Shown in pieces: positions 56,074 to 64,000 of a DNA stretch of 64,000 nucleotides. Positions within the stretch are counted from its first letter, which is position 1, and every line of letters begins with the position of its first letter. A model generated the notes under the pieces. It was not told where the DNA came from, did not search any database, and worked only from the letters and a program-made list of their open reading frames with translations. The stretch is taken from positions 124,001-188,000 of the forward strand of contig NZ_CAKAKE010000001.1 of NCBI RefSeq assembly GCF_916618915.1, given 5' to 3'. This DNA is from Stenotrophomonas sp. Marseille-Q4652 (GTDB lineage Bacteria; Pseudomonadota; Gammaproteobacteria; Xanthomonadales; Xanthomonadaceae). The position numbers and the translations under genes were made by a program.

Positions 56074-56896
56074 CCTGACCCGGGACCTGCCGCCGGGCAT
56101 CGAGTGGCACTACGCGATCAGCCAGGCCGGGCAGGGTGCGCAGCGCCTGGCGGCTGACGCGCTCGAAGTGCTGCACGAAGCGGCCGACCTGCTGCCGGTC
56201 CATGCCGCCTGGCCTTGCAGCGGACTTGCGCAGGGCCTGTTCCTGCTGCCAGCGCCACTGCACCACCACGTCGAAATCCGGCGGCTGCAGGAACCAAAGC
56301 CGGTCCCACTGTGCCCACAGCGCCGGGTAATCACGAGCCAGTGCATCGTTGCACCCGCGGCGCCAGCGACCGTCGCCGTCGTCCACGCGTTCCAGTTCGT
56401 TGATCGGTTCGACCAGCGCGCCCGGCGCCTGCGCTGGCGTGCCGAGGAACCAGCCTTCGAACACCAGCAGGTCCAGCGGTGCCACGACGGATGTCCACCC
56501 GGATTCGGGCAGGCGGTCGTCGGCGAGCTTGTCAAAGCGCGGCAGGCGCAGCCGGCGCCCGGCCCGCACCGCATCGAACACGGACAGCGCGAGCGGGATG
56601 TCATGGGTGCCCGGCGGGCCGCGCGTGGCCAGCAGCGGATGCACGGTGGCGGCCAGGTGCCGGCGCTGCGCCGCGGTCAGGTAGAGATCGTCGATCGACA
56701 GCGTGGCCGCCTGCAGCCCGCGCCGGCGTGCCAGCGCCACCACCCGCGCGGCGAGGGTGGACTTGCCGCTGCCCTGCAGGCCGCTGATCGCAAGCACGGC
56801 GGGGCGGTTGCCGCCGTCCAGTGCATCGGCCAGCGCGGCTTCGACAATGACGATAGGAAAGCCGGAAGCGGGCGGGGCGTGCGGGCGCGGGGACAT
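56060..56896 (-). CDS. P-loop kinase, D-glycerate 3-kinase-like
   Basis: A 278-residue kinase of the YGR205W/D-glycerate 3-kinase type. Walker A is [20 protein letters not shown]; the lid-side segment [54 protein letters not shown] and [20 protein letters not shown] match the family. Members phosphorylate D-glycerate in plants and fungi; the bacterial homologues are often called only kinase. ATG 56896 is chosen near [15 protein letters not shown]. Divergent from pdxH with a 39-base gap. Confidence 0.82.
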   Translation of the reverse strand: MSPRPHAPPASGFPIVIVEAALADALDGGNRPAVLAISGLQGSGKSTLAARVVALARRRGLQAATLSIDDLYLTAAQRRHLAATVHPLLATRGPPGTHDIPLALSVFDAVRAGRRLRLPRFDKLADDRLPESGWTSVVAPLDLLVFEGWFLGTPAQAPGALVEPINELERVDDGDGRWRRGCNDALARDYPALWAQWDRLWFLQPPDFDVVVQWRWQQEQALRKSAARPGGMDRQQVGRFVQHFERVSRQALRTLPGLADRVVPLDARRQVPGQVNDT

Positions 56897-56935
56897 GTGG
56901 CCACAATAGCCCAACCCTTGCAGCCGCACGCCACG

Positions 56936-57538
56936 ATGACCGACCTGTACGCCGAAGCGCTTTCCACTTTCGCCCAGTTGTTCGAGGAAGCCCGCAGCGC
57001 TGGCACCGAGATCGAACCCAACGCGATGACCGTGGCCACTGCCACCCCGGACGGACGGCCGTCGGCGCGCACCGTGCTGCTGAAGTCCTTCGACGAGCGC
57101 GGCTTCGTGTTCTACACCCACCTGGACAGCCACAAGGGTCGCGAGCTGCACGCCAATCCGCAGGTTGCGCTGCTGCTGCTGTGGCGCAGCCTGCGCGAGG
57201 CCGGCGTGCAGGTCCGGGTTGAGGGCATCGCCCAGCAGGTGTCGGCCGAAGAGGCCGATGCCTATTTCGCCAGCCGTCCGCGGGTCAGCCAGCTCGGCGC
57301 CTGGGCCTCGATCCAGTCGCAGACACTGGCCTCGCGCGGGGAGTTCGAGCAGCGCCTGGCAAGGGTGGAAGCGCAGTTCGAAGGCCGCGACGTGCCGCGT
57401 CCGGAGGGCTGGAGCGGCATCCGCGTGGTGCCGGAGCGTTTCGAGTTCTGGTACGGCGCGCAGTTCCGCCTGCACGAGCGCTGGTGCTACGAGGCCGATG
57501 CCGCCGGCCATTGGTCCAAGCGCATGCTCTATCCCTGA
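56936..57538 (+). CDS. pdxH: Pyridoxamine 5'-phosphate oxidase PdxH
   Basis: A 200-residue FMN-dependent oxidase producing pyridoxal 5'-phosphate. Typical segments: [76 protein letters not shown] and the C-terminal [10 protein letters not shown] with a final RMLYP. Supplies the PLP cofactor used by bioA and metB products encoded elsewhere in this window. Confidence 0.95.
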   Translation: MTDLYAEALSTFAQLFEEARSAGTEIEPNAMTVATATPDGRPSARTVLLKSFDERGFVFYTHLDSHKGRELHANPQVALLLLWRSLREAGVQVRVEGIAQQVSAEEADAYFASRPRVSQLGAWASIQSQTLASRGEFEQRLARVEAQFEGRDVPRPEGWSGIRVVPERFEFWYGAQFRLHERWCYEADAAGHWSKRMLYP

Positions 57539-57545
57539 GCCGGCG

Positions 57546-57887
57546 ATGCAGTTGCAACCGGTCTACCGCGTCACCGTGTTCGTGCCGCCCGAGGCGCTGG
57601 TGACGCTGAAGCAAGGCATCGTCGCCGCCGATCCCCTGGCGGCCGGCGGCTATGCCGAAGGCATGTGGGAATCGGCGCCGGGGCAGGAGCAGTTCCGCGT
57701 GCTGGAAGGCACGCACAGCACTGCCGGAAACGCCGGGGAACTGGTGGTCCTGCCCAGCGTGCGCCTGGAGTTCTGCCTGCCGCGCGACGATGCCCGGTTG
57801 CAGAAGGTGCTGGACGCCATCGCCGTCCACCATCCGTGGAACAGCCCGGCGGTGTTCGTCGATTCCGTGGCCTTCGCTACACCCTGA
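57546..57887 (+). CDS. YqfO/NIF3-insert-like small protein
   Basis: A 113-residue protein: VYRVTVFVPPEALVTLKQGI, AEGMWESAPGQEQFRVLEGT, GELVVLPSVRLEFCLP and a closing VHHPWNSPAVFVDSVAF. This resembles the stand-alone YqfO (NIF3 N-terminal, CutA1-like fold) family, here without the rest of NIF3. Function unknown. Seven bases after pdxH and probably co-transcribed; it ends four bases before the convergent HTH-citrate synthase gene. Confidence 0.75.
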   Translation: MQLQPVYRVTVFVPPEALVTLKQGIVAADPLAAGGYAEGMWESAPGQEQFRVLEGTHSTAGNAGELVVLPSVRLEFCLPRDDARLQKVLDAIAVHHPWNSPAVFVDSVAFATP

Positions 57888-57891
57888 TCGA

Positions 57892-59121
57892 TCAGACCGG
57901 CTTGGCCGGGGCCAGCCCGGTGTAGCGCGCCCGTGGGCGGATCAACGTGCCCAGTGCCTGCTGTTCCAGCGCATGCGCCAGCCAGCCGGTGAGGCGGGCA
58001 CCGGCGAACATCACCAGCGCGTGGCTGCCGGGCAGGTCATGCACGTAGCAGATCGCGGCGAGCAGGCCGTCGATGTTGGGGTGCTGGCCGCTGGTCTCGG
58101 CGGTGGCGGCGATCACCGCTTCCACCTCACCCATGCGCGGCGCATCACCGCGCAGTTCGCGCAATACGCGCAGCACTTCGGCACCGCGCGGGTCGCCGTC
58201 CGGATACAGCACATGGTTGAAGCCGGGCAGCTCGTCGCCGCGGCGCCAGCGCTCGCGGATGAAGGCGGCCGGGTCGCCGCTGGCCACGGCATCGACCAGC
58301 AGGGCATGCGCACGCGCGGTGGCACCGCCGTGGCGCGGGCCCGACATCGCCGCCAGACCGGCGCAGACCGTGGCGTGCAGGTGGGCGCCGGTGGAGGCGA
58401 CCACGCGCGCGGCAAACGCCGAGACGTTGAGTTCGTGGTCGGCGCACAGCACCAGGGCGCTGCGCACCAGCTCGGCAAAGCCGGCATCGCCGGGCTGCCA
58501 GCTGTCGGCGAGCAGCGCGTGGACCGGGCGCGCATCGGGCTGGGTGCCGACCAGCAGCGCGGCGGTCTGCCGCAACAGGGTGGCGGCGACCTCGCGGCGC
58601 ACCGGCGCTGCGGAATTGAGTGACTGGCGTTGTTCCAGTGCCAGCAGCGGGATGCACGCCAGGGTGCGCTCCAGCGGTGGCAGCGAGGCATCCAGCGCCA
58701 GCGGCGCGACGCGCTGCGGCCACTGCGCCGGGGCAGCGGTGGCAAAGGGGTCCTGTTCCTCGCATTCCCACAGCAGGCGGGCGATGTCCTCCAGCGTGGC
58801 GCCGGCCTGGGCGGCGGCCACCGCCGAGCGCCCGCGGTAGTAGGGCGAGTCCGGGCGGATCAGCGAGATCCGCGTCTCCAGCACCGGCAGGCCGCGGTCC
58901 AGGCTCTGCGCCGCGCCGCGCGCGGCCCCGCGCCCGGCCTGCTTGCGCTGCAGCAGCCGTTCCACCTCCGCCCGCAGGTAGACGCGGCTGCGCGCTTCCG
59001 GGCCCGGCCGCGAGCTCAGTTGTCCCCGGCTTACATAGGCGTACAACGTGGCGGGGCTGATGCCGAGCAGGGCGCAGGCCTCGCTGGCAGGGATCAGTTC
59101 GGCGTCGGTGGGCTGGGGCAT
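57892..59121 (-). CDS. Citrate synthase-fold protein with N-terminal helix-turn-helix domain
   Basis: A 409-residue protein. Residues 1-65 form an excisionase/MerR-like HTH (LIPASEACALLGISPATLYA, then a wing with RSRVYLRAEVERLL). Residues about 78-405 are a citrate synthase fold. The active-site residues are kept: His229 (LCADHELNVSAF), His264 (SGPRHGGATAR), His303 (ELPGFNHVLYPDGD), Asp351 (QHPNIDGLLAAI), and RARYTG near the end. It is divergent from prpB-prpC-acnD across a region with TTGA/TCAA palindromes. It may be a regulator that senses a methylcitrate-cycle intermediate, an enzyme, or both; this is inference. ATG 59121. Confidence 0.82.
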   Translation of the reverse strand: MPQPTDAELIPASEACALLGISPATLYAYVSRGQLSSRPGPEARSRVYLRAEVERLLQRKQAGRGAARGAAQSLDRGLPVLETRISLIRPDSPYYRGRSAVAAAQAGATLEDIARLLWECEEQDPFATAAPAQWPQRVAPLALDASLPPLERTLACIPLLALEQRQSLNSAAPVRREVAATLLRQTAALLVGTQPDARPVHALLADSWQPGDAGFAELVRSALVLCADHELNVSAFAARVVASTGAHLHATVCAGLAAMSGPRHGGATARAHALLVDAVASGDPAAFIRERWRRGDELPGFNHVLYPDGDPRGAEVLRVLRELRGDAPRMGEVEAVIAATAETSGQHPNIDGLLAAICYVHDLPGSHALVMFAGARLTGWLAHALEQQALGTLIRPRARYTGLAPAKPV

Positions 59122-59127
59122 GATGGG

Positions 59128-59155
59128 TTGATTTATTGAATCAAGATTGATCAAT
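59128..59155. promoter_or_regulatory. Phased TTGA/TCAA operator between HTH-citrate synthase and prpB
   Basis: Palindrome TTGATT-TATTG-AATCAA (59128-59144) contains TTGA-A-TCAA centred on 59140; the perfect palindrome ATTGATCAAT (59146-59155) contains TTGATCAA centred on 59150.5, one helical turn away; a further half-site TTGAT lies at 59128-59132, again about 10 bases off. These cover the likely start region of the HTH gene and the -35 area (TTGATC 59147-59152, 17-base spacer, CACATT) of prpB. Confidence 0.55.
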
Positions 59156-59229
59156 GGTTGTGAGAGTGACACATTGCCGGCCATAGCGGAACGGCAACCG
59201 TCGCCGCCGCCAGGACCAGGAGTGATGTC

Positions 59230-60114
59230 ATGAGTCTTTCTTCCGCCGGTGCCGCCTTCCGCGCTGCTCTGGCCGCCGAATCCCCGCTGCAGGTGATCGG
59301 CGCGATCAATGCCAACCATGCCCTGCTGGCCAAGCGCGCCGGCTACCGTGCCATCTACCTGTCCGGTGGCGGCGTCGCCGCCGGCTCGCTGGGCCTGCCG
59401 GACCTGGGCATCAACACCCTGGAAGACGTGCTCATCGACGTGCGCCGCATCACCGACGTGTGCGACCTGCCGCTGATGGTGGACATCGACACCGGATTTG
59501 GCCCCAGCGCGTTCAACATCGCCCGTACCGTCAAGAGCCTGATCAAGGCTGGCGCGGCGGCCTGCCACATCGAGGACCAGGTCGGTGCCAAGCGCTGCGG
59601 CCACCGTCCGGGCAAGGAAATCGTCACCCAGGGCGAGATGGTCGACCGGGTGAAGGCCGCGGCCGATGCGAAGACCGATCCGGACTTCTTCCTGATCGCA
59701 CGCACCGACGCCATCCAGGTCGATGGCGTGGACGCGGCGATCGAACGCGCCATCGCCTGCGTGGAAGCCGGCGCCGACGGCATCTTCGCCGAGGCCGCCT
59801 ATGACCTGGACACCTACCGTCGCTTCGTCGACGCGGTAAAAGTGCCGGTGCTGGCCAACATCACCGAGTTCGGCAAGACCCCGCTGTTCACCCGCGAGGA
59901 ACTGGCATCGGCCGGCGTGGCCATCCAGCTGTTCCCGCTGTCGGCGTTCCGCGCGGCCAACAAGGCCGCCGAGAACGTGTACGCATCCATCCGTCGCGAC
60001 GGCCACCAGAAGAACGTGGTCGACACCATGCAGACCCGCGAGGAACTGTACGACCGCATCGGCTACCACGCCTTCGAGCAGCAGCTCGATGCGTTGTTCG
60101 TAGCCAAGAAGTAA
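59230..60114 (+). CDS. prpB: 2-methylisocitrate lyase PrpB
   Basis: A 294-residue enzyme of the ICL/PEPM family that splits 2-methylisocitrate into pyruvate and succinate, the last step of the methylcitrate cycle for propionate. Signature: [20 protein letters not shown] with the catalytic KRCGH, preceded by [20 protein letters not shown] and followed by [23 protein letters not shown] 59230 has AGGAGTGATGTC upstream. First gene of prpB-prpC-acnD. Confidence 0.96.
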   Translation: MSLSSAGAAFRAALAAESPLQVIGAINANHALLAKRAGYRAIYLSGGGVAAGSLGLPDLGINTLEDVLIDVRRITDVCDLPLMVDIDTGFGPSAFNIARTVKSLIKAGAAACHIEDQVGAKRCGHRPGKEIVTQGEMVDRVKAAADAKTDPDFFLIARTDAIQVDGVDAAIERAIACVEAGADGIFAEAAYDLDTYRRFVDAVKVPVLANITEFGKTPLFTREELASAGVAIQLFPLSAFRAANKAAENVYASIRRDGHQKNVVDTMQTREELYDRIGYHAFEQQLDALFVAKK

Positions 60115-60142
60115 TCCGATCAAACCGCTTTCCGGAGGGAAC

Positions 60143-61300
60143 ATGAGCGAATCCACCACCGCCCCGGCGTTCAAGCCGAAGAAGTCCGTCGCCCTGTCCG
60201 GCACCGCCGCCGGCAACACCGCGCTGTGTACCGTCGGCCGCAGCGGCAACGACCTGCATTACCGCGGCTACGACATCCTGGACCTGGCCCGCACCTGCGA
60301 GTTCGAGGAAATCGCCCACCTGCTGGTGCACGGCAAGCTGCCGACCCGCGCCGAGCTGGTTGCCTACAAGGCCAAGCTGAAGTCGCTGCGTGGCCTGCCG
60401 GCCGCGGTCAAGTCGGCGCTGGAGGAGCTGCCGCCGTCGGCCCACCCGATGGACGTGATGCGCACCGGTGTCTCGGTGCTGGGTTGCGTGTCGCCGGAGA
60501 AGGACGACCACAACCACCCCGGCGCGCGTGACATCGCCGACAAGCTGATGGCCTGCCTCGGCTCGATGCTGCTGTACTGGTACCACTGGAGCCACAACGG
60601 CCGCGTCATCGACGTGGAAACCGACGACGACTCCATCGGCGGCCACTTCCTGCACCTGCTGCACGGCGAGAAGCCGCACGACTCGTGGGTCAAGGCGATG
60701 CACACCTCGCTGATCCTGTACGCCGAGCACGAGTTCAACGCCTCGACCTTCACCTGCCGCGTCATCGCCGGCACCGGTTCGGACATGTACAGCGCCATCG
60801 CCGGCGGCATCGGCGCGCTGCGCGGTCCCAAGCACGGTGGCGCCAACGAGGTCGCCTTCGAGGTGCAGAAGCGCTATGACAGCCCGGACGAGGCCGAGGC
60901 CGACATCAAGGCCCGCGTCGAGCGCAAGGAAGTGATCATCGGTTTCGGCCACCCGGTCTACACCGTGTCCGATCCGCGCAACCAGGTCATCAAGGACGTG
61001 GCGCGCGAGCTGTCCGACGAGCAGGGCAACCGCAAGATGTACGACATCGCCGAGCGCCTGGAGTCGGTGATGTGGGACATCAAGAAGATGTTCCCGAACC
61101 TGGACTGGTTCAGCGCGGTCAGCTACCACATGATGGGCGTGCCCACCGCGATGTTCACCCCGCTGTTCGTGATCGCCCGCACCGCCGGCTGGAGCGCGCA
61201 CATCATCGAACAGCGCATCGACGGCAAGATCATCCGTCCCAGCGCCAACTACACCGGCCCGGAAGACCAGGCGTTCGTGCCGATCGACCAGCGCCGCTGA
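60143..61300 (+). CDS. prpC: 2-methylcitrate synthase PrpC
   Basis: A 385-residue citrate synthase family enzyme that condenses propionyl-CoA with oxaloacetate. Active-site segments: [56 protein letters not shown] and [18 protein letters not shown]. The start [20 protein letters not shown] and length suit PrpC rather than GltA. Ribosome site GGAGGGAAC before ATG 60143, 28 bases after prpB. No HTH, unlike its divergent homologue. Confidence 0.95.
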   Translation: MSESTTAPAFKPKKSVALSGTAAGNTALCTVGRSGNDLHYRGYDILDLARTCEFEEIAHLLVHGKLPTRAELVAYKAKLKSLRGLPAAVKSALEELPPSAHPMDVMRTGVSVLGCVSPEKDDHNHPGARDIADKLMACLGSMLLYWYHWSHNGRVIDVETDDDSIGGHFLHLLHGEKPHDSWVKAMHTSLILYAEHEFNASTFTCRVIAGTGSDMYSAIAGGIGALRGPKHGGANEVAFEVQKRYDSPDEAEADIKARVERKEVIIGFGHPVYTVSDPRNQVIKDVARELSDEQGNRKMYDIAERLESVMWDIKKMFPNLDWFSAVSYHMMGVPTAMFTPLFVIARTAGWSAHIIEQRIDGKIIRPSANYTGPEDQAFVPIDQRR

Positions 61301-61309
61301 TCGCGCCGC

Positions 61310-61333
61310 GGCCTCCCCGCACGCGGGGAGGCC
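61310..61333 (+). terminator. Stem-loop after prpC
   Basis: Stem GGCCTCCCCGC / GCGGGGAGGCC with a two-base AC centre (or nine pairs and a six-base loop), without a T-run. First of two hairpins between prpC and acnD. Confidence 0.45.
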
Positions 61334-61339
61334 TGCCAT

Positions 61340-61373
61340 GGAAGCGGCGGGCCGGGTAACCGGCGCCGCTTCC
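61340..61373 (+). terminator. Second stem-loop between prpC and acnD, terminator-like
   Basis: Outer stem GGAAGCGGCG / CGCCGCTTCC, inner CCGG-GTAA-CCGG, followed by GTTGTTTCC. It could partly stop transcription before acnD, so that acnD gets less message or has its own promoter. Confidence 0.5.
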
Positions 61374-61437
61374 GTTGTTTCCACCGCGCCTGCACCCACA
61401 GCGCGTGGCCACCGCACCTGCCAGCCCGACGCCCGCC

Positions 61438-64000
61438 ATGAACACCGACTACCGCAAGAACCTCCCCGGCACCTCGCTGGATTACTTCGACGCGCGCGCC
61501 GCGGTCGATGCCATCGCCCCGGGCGCTTACGCCACCCTGCCGTACACCTCGCGCGTGCTGGCCGAAAACCTGGTGCGCCGCTGCGACCCGGCCACGCTGA
61601 CCGATTCGCTCAGGCAACTGGTCGAGCGCCGCCGCGACCTGGATTTCCCCTGGTTCCCGGCGCGCGTGGTGTGCCATGACATTCTCGGCCAGACCGCGCT
61701 GGTGGACCTGGCAGGCCTGCGCGATGCCATCGCCGACAAGGGCGGTGACCCGGCCAAGGTCAATCCGGTGGTGCCCGTGCAGCTGATCGTCGACCACTCG
61801 CTGGCGGTGGAGTGCGGCGGCTACGACCCGCAGGCGTTCGAGAAGAACCGCGCCATCGAGGACCGCCGCAACGAGGACCGCTTCCACTTCATCGAGTGGA
61901 CCAAGCAGGCGTTCCAGAACGTGGACGTGATCCCGCCGGGCAACGGGATCATGCACCAGATCAACCTGGAGAAGATGTCGCCGGTGGTCTACGTGCAGGA
62001 CGGCGTGGCCTTCCCGGATACCTGCGTGGGCACCGACAGCCACACTCCGCACGTGGACGCGCTGGGCGTGATCGCCATCGGCGTCGGCGGCCTGGAAGCG
62101 GAGAACGTGATGCTGGGCCGCGCCTCGTGGATGCGCCTGCCCGATACCGTCGGCGTGGAACTGACCGGCCGTCCGCAGCCGGGCATCACCGCCACCGACG
62201 TGGTGCTGGCGCTGACCGAGTTCCTGCGCAAGGAGCGCGTGGTCGGCGCATGGCTGGAATTCTTCGGCGAGGGTGCCAGCGCGCTGACCATTGGCGACCG
62301 CGCCACCATCTCCAACATGTGCCCCGAATACGGCGCCACCGCGGCGATGTTCTACATCGACCAGCAGACCCTCGACTACCTGCGCCTGACCGGGCGCGAG
62401 GAACAGCAGGTCGCACTGGTGGAGAACTACGCCCGCACCACCGGGCTGTGGGCCGATGCGCTGGCCACCGCGCAGTACGAGCGCGTGCTGCGCTTCGACC
62501 TGTCCAGCGTGGTGCGCAACATGGCCGGGCCGAGCAACCCGCACAAGCGTGTGGCCACCACCGAGCTGGCCGAGCGCGGCATCGCCGACCCGGCCAAGCT
62601 CGAGTCCGGCAAGGCCGAGCAGGCGCAGGGCCTGATGCCCGATGGCGCGGTGATCATCGCCGCCATCACCAGCTGCACCAACACCTCCAACCCGCGCAAC
62701 GTGATCGCCGCCGGCCTGCTGGCGCGCAACGCGGTCGCGCGCGGACTGGTGCGCAAGCCGTGGGTGAAGACCTCGCTGGCGCCCGGTTCCAAGGCGGTGC
62801 AGCTGTACCTGGAAGAAGCCGGCCTGCTGCCGGACCTGGAACAGCTGGGCTTCGGCATCGTGGCCTTCGCCTGCACCACCTGCAACGGCATGAGCGGCGC
62901 GCTGGACCCGAAGATCCAGCAGGAAATCATCGACCGCGACCTGTACGCCACCGCCGTGCTCAGCGGCAACCGCAACTTCGACGGCCGCATCCATCCGTAT
63001 GCCAAGCAGGCCTTCCTGGCCAGCCCGCCGCTGGTGATCGCCTACGCCATCGCCGGTACCGTGCGCTTTGACATCGAGAAGGACGTGCTGGGCGTGGACG
63101 CCGAGGGCAACGAGGTGCGGCTCAAGGACATCTGGCCGAGCGACGCGGAGATCGACGCGGTGGTCAAGGCCAGCGTCAAGCCCGAGCACTTCCGCAGCGT
63201 GTACAACCCGATGTTCAACATCCGCGTCGAGCACGGCGAGCGCGTCAGCCCGCTGTACGACTGGCGCCCGCAGAGCACCTACATCCGTCGTCCGCCGTAC
63301 TGGGAAGGCGCGCTGGCCGGAGAACGCACGCTGCGCGGCATGCGCCCGCTGGCGGTGCTGCCGGACAACATCACCACCGACCACCTCTCGCCGTCCAACG
63401 CGATCCTGGCCTCCAGCGCCGCCGGCGAATACCTGGCGAAGATGGGCCTGCCGGAAGAGGACTTCAATTCCTACGCCACCCACCGCGGCGACCACCTGAC
63501 CGCGCAGCGCGCCACCTTCGCCAACCCGAAGCTGTTCAACGAAATGGTGCGCAACGAGGACGGCTCGGTGCGCCAGGGCTCGCTGGCGCGGGTCGAGCCG
63601 GAAGGCCGGGTCATGCGCATGTGGGAGGCGATCGAGACCTACATGCAGCGCAAGCAGCCGCTGATCATCATTGCCGGTGCCGACTACGGCCAGGGCAGCT
63701 CGCGTGACTGGGCGGCCAAGGGCGTGCGCCTGGCCGGCGTGGAAGCGATCGTGGCCGAAGGCTTCGAGCGCATCCACCGCACCAACCTGATCGGCATGGG
63801 CGTGCTGCCGCTGGAGTTCAAGCCGGGTACCACCCGCCTGACCCTGGGCATCGACGGTACCGAGACCTTCGACGTCATCGGCGAACGCCAGCCGCGCGCC
63901 GACCTGACCCTGGTCATCCACCGCCGCGACGGCACCGAGCTGCGCGTGCCGGTCACCTGCCGGCTGGATTCGGACGAGGAAGTGGCGATTTACGAAGCCG
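61438..64000 (+). CDS. acnD: 2-methylcitrate dehydratase AcnD (Fe/S-dependent), cut by the window end
   Basis: About 854 codons of an aconitase-family enzyme, open at the right edge and probably lacking only a few residues. It dehydrates 2-methylcitrate in the prp pathway and usually works with the isomerase PrpF. Signatures: FPDTCVGTDSHTPHVDALGV, AAITSCTNTSNPRN with one Fe-S Cys, FACTTCNGMSGALD with the other two, and GADYGQGSSRDWAAKGVRLA in the swivelling domain. The N-terminus DYRKNLPGTSLDYFDARAAV is that of AcnD rather than AcnA. It starts at ATG 61438, 137 bases after prpC, past two hairpins. prpF, if present, lies outside the window. Confidence 0.94.
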   Translation, partial: MNTDYRKNLPGTSLDYFDARAAVDAIAPGAYATLPYTSRVLAENLVRRCDPATLTDSLRQLVERRRDLDFPWFPARVVCHDILGQTALVDLAGLRDAIADKGGDPAKVNPVVPVQLIVDHSLAVECGGYDPQAFEKNRAIEDRRNEDRFHFIEWTKQAFQNVDVIPPGNGIMHQINLEKMSPVVYVQDGVAFPDTCVGTDSHTPHVDALGVIAIGVGGLEAENVMLGRASWMRLPDTVGVELTGRPQPGITATDVVLALTEFLRKERVVGAWLEFFGEGASALTIGDRATISNMCPEYGATAAMFYIDQQTLDYLRLTGREEQQVALVENYARTTGLWADALATAQYERVLRFDLSSVVRNMAGPSNPHKRVATTELAERGIADPAKLESGKAEQAQGLMPDGAVIIAAITSCTNTSNPRNVIAAGLLARNAVARGLVRKPWVKTSLAPGSKAVQLYLEEAGLLPDLEQLGFGIVAFACTTCNGMSGALDPKIQQEIIDRDLYATAVLSGNRNFDGRIHPYAKQAFLASPPLVIAYAIAGTVRFDIEKDVLGVDAEGNEVRLKDIWPSDAEIDAVVKASVKPEHFRSVYNPMFNIRVEHGERVSPLYDWRPQSTYIRRPPYWEGALAGERTLRGMRPLAVLPDNITTDHLSPSNAILASSAAGEYLAKMGLPEEDFNSYATHRGDHLTAQRATFANPKLFNEMVRNEDGSVRQGSLARVEPEGRVMRMWEAIETYMQRKQPLIIIAGADYGQGSSRDWAAKGVRLAGVEAIVAEGFERIHRTNLIGMGVLPLEFKPGTTRLTLGIDGTETFDVIGERQPRADLTLVIHRRDGTELRVPVTCRLDSDEEVAIYEA

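Noticed and set aside
57892..59121. Treating the HTH-citrate synthase as the housekeeping citrate synthase GltA
   Set aside because: Its N-terminal HTH, shorter core and position beside prpB-prpC differ from GltA, which is expected elsewhere in the genome.
61249..63921. 890-codon open frame on the minus strand opposite acnD
   Set aside because: acnD shows all aconitase-family motifs on the plus strand; the opposite frame is a shadow.

Overview
The window is a stretch of core chromosome from a high-GC gammaproteobacterium, most likely a member of the Xanthomonadaceae (Stenotrophomonas, Pseudoxanthomonas, Luteimonas or Lysobacter type). The evidence is gene content and order: a Pil-Chp cluster next to rsmE and bioA, a SAM-I riboswitch ahead of metX-metB-hom, a methylcitrate-cycle cluster with a divergent HTH-citrate synthase gene, a lysine/alanine-repeat histone H1-like gene, and propeller-type hybrid histidine kinases. 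I saw no tRNA, rRNA, insertion sequence, prophage or CRISPR array. Genus-level placement is inference.

Layout. 1-2.8 kb: end of the Pil-Chp chemosensory operon (chpA partial, a degenerate chpB, chpC). 2.9-9.1 kb: rsmE/bioA (minus), then nudE-cysQ, mazG-ynfA and an SPFH/NfeD pair. 9.2-12.1 kb: gcvT, gcvH, a 750-base non-coding stretch with a good promoter, and the H1-like gene. 12.2-17.7 kb: a secreted serine hydrolase, lemA, a deletion scar joining the first codons of an M48 peptidase gene to the middle of a GMC oxidoreductase gene, a nucleotide-transporter-like MFS gene and a hotdog-fold gene. 17.8-21.9 kb: hydrolase-fadE operon facing a TetR gene across a short intergenic region with two matching palindromes. 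22-31.3 kb: TonB-dependent receptor, an orphan outer-membrane-like protein, hslO, mtgA, a GT2 glycosyltransferase, a CBS protein and a frameshifted asmA. 31.3-38.3 kb: trhA, prfC, an M23 peptidase and the riboswitch-controlled methionine operon. 38.3-43.3 kb: a ClpP-like membrane protein, sdaA, a mini-glutaredoxin, and a tightly overlapped yceI-cytochrome b561-yceI-DUF922 operon. 43.5-50.6 kb: two tandem propeller hybrid kinases. 50.7-57.9 kb: a DHA2 exporter, hemE, a WGR protein, aroK-aroB, dodecin, a glycerate-kinase-like gene, pdxH and a YqfO-like gene. 57.9-64 kb: HTH-citrate synthase, prpB, prpC, acnD (cut by the window end).

Many operons are built with 4-base ATGA overlaps (metX-metB-hom, hydrolase-fadE, aroK-aroB, nudE-cysQ, mazG-ynfA, the yceI operon, the kinase pair). 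Intergenic regions often hold perfect GC-rich stem-loops.

The most interesting items are: (1) the HTH-citrate synthase, which keeps the citrate synthase active-site residues and faces prpB across helically phased TTGA/TCAA motifs; (2) the lemA/M48/GMC deletion scar; (3) a ChpB that has lost its whole catalytic triad; (4) the promoter plus terminator-like hairpin ahead of the H1-like gene, which may mark an unannotated small RNA; (5) two adjacent hybrid kinases with nearly identical catalytic cores but no visible output domain. All calls come from reading the sequence without database searches.
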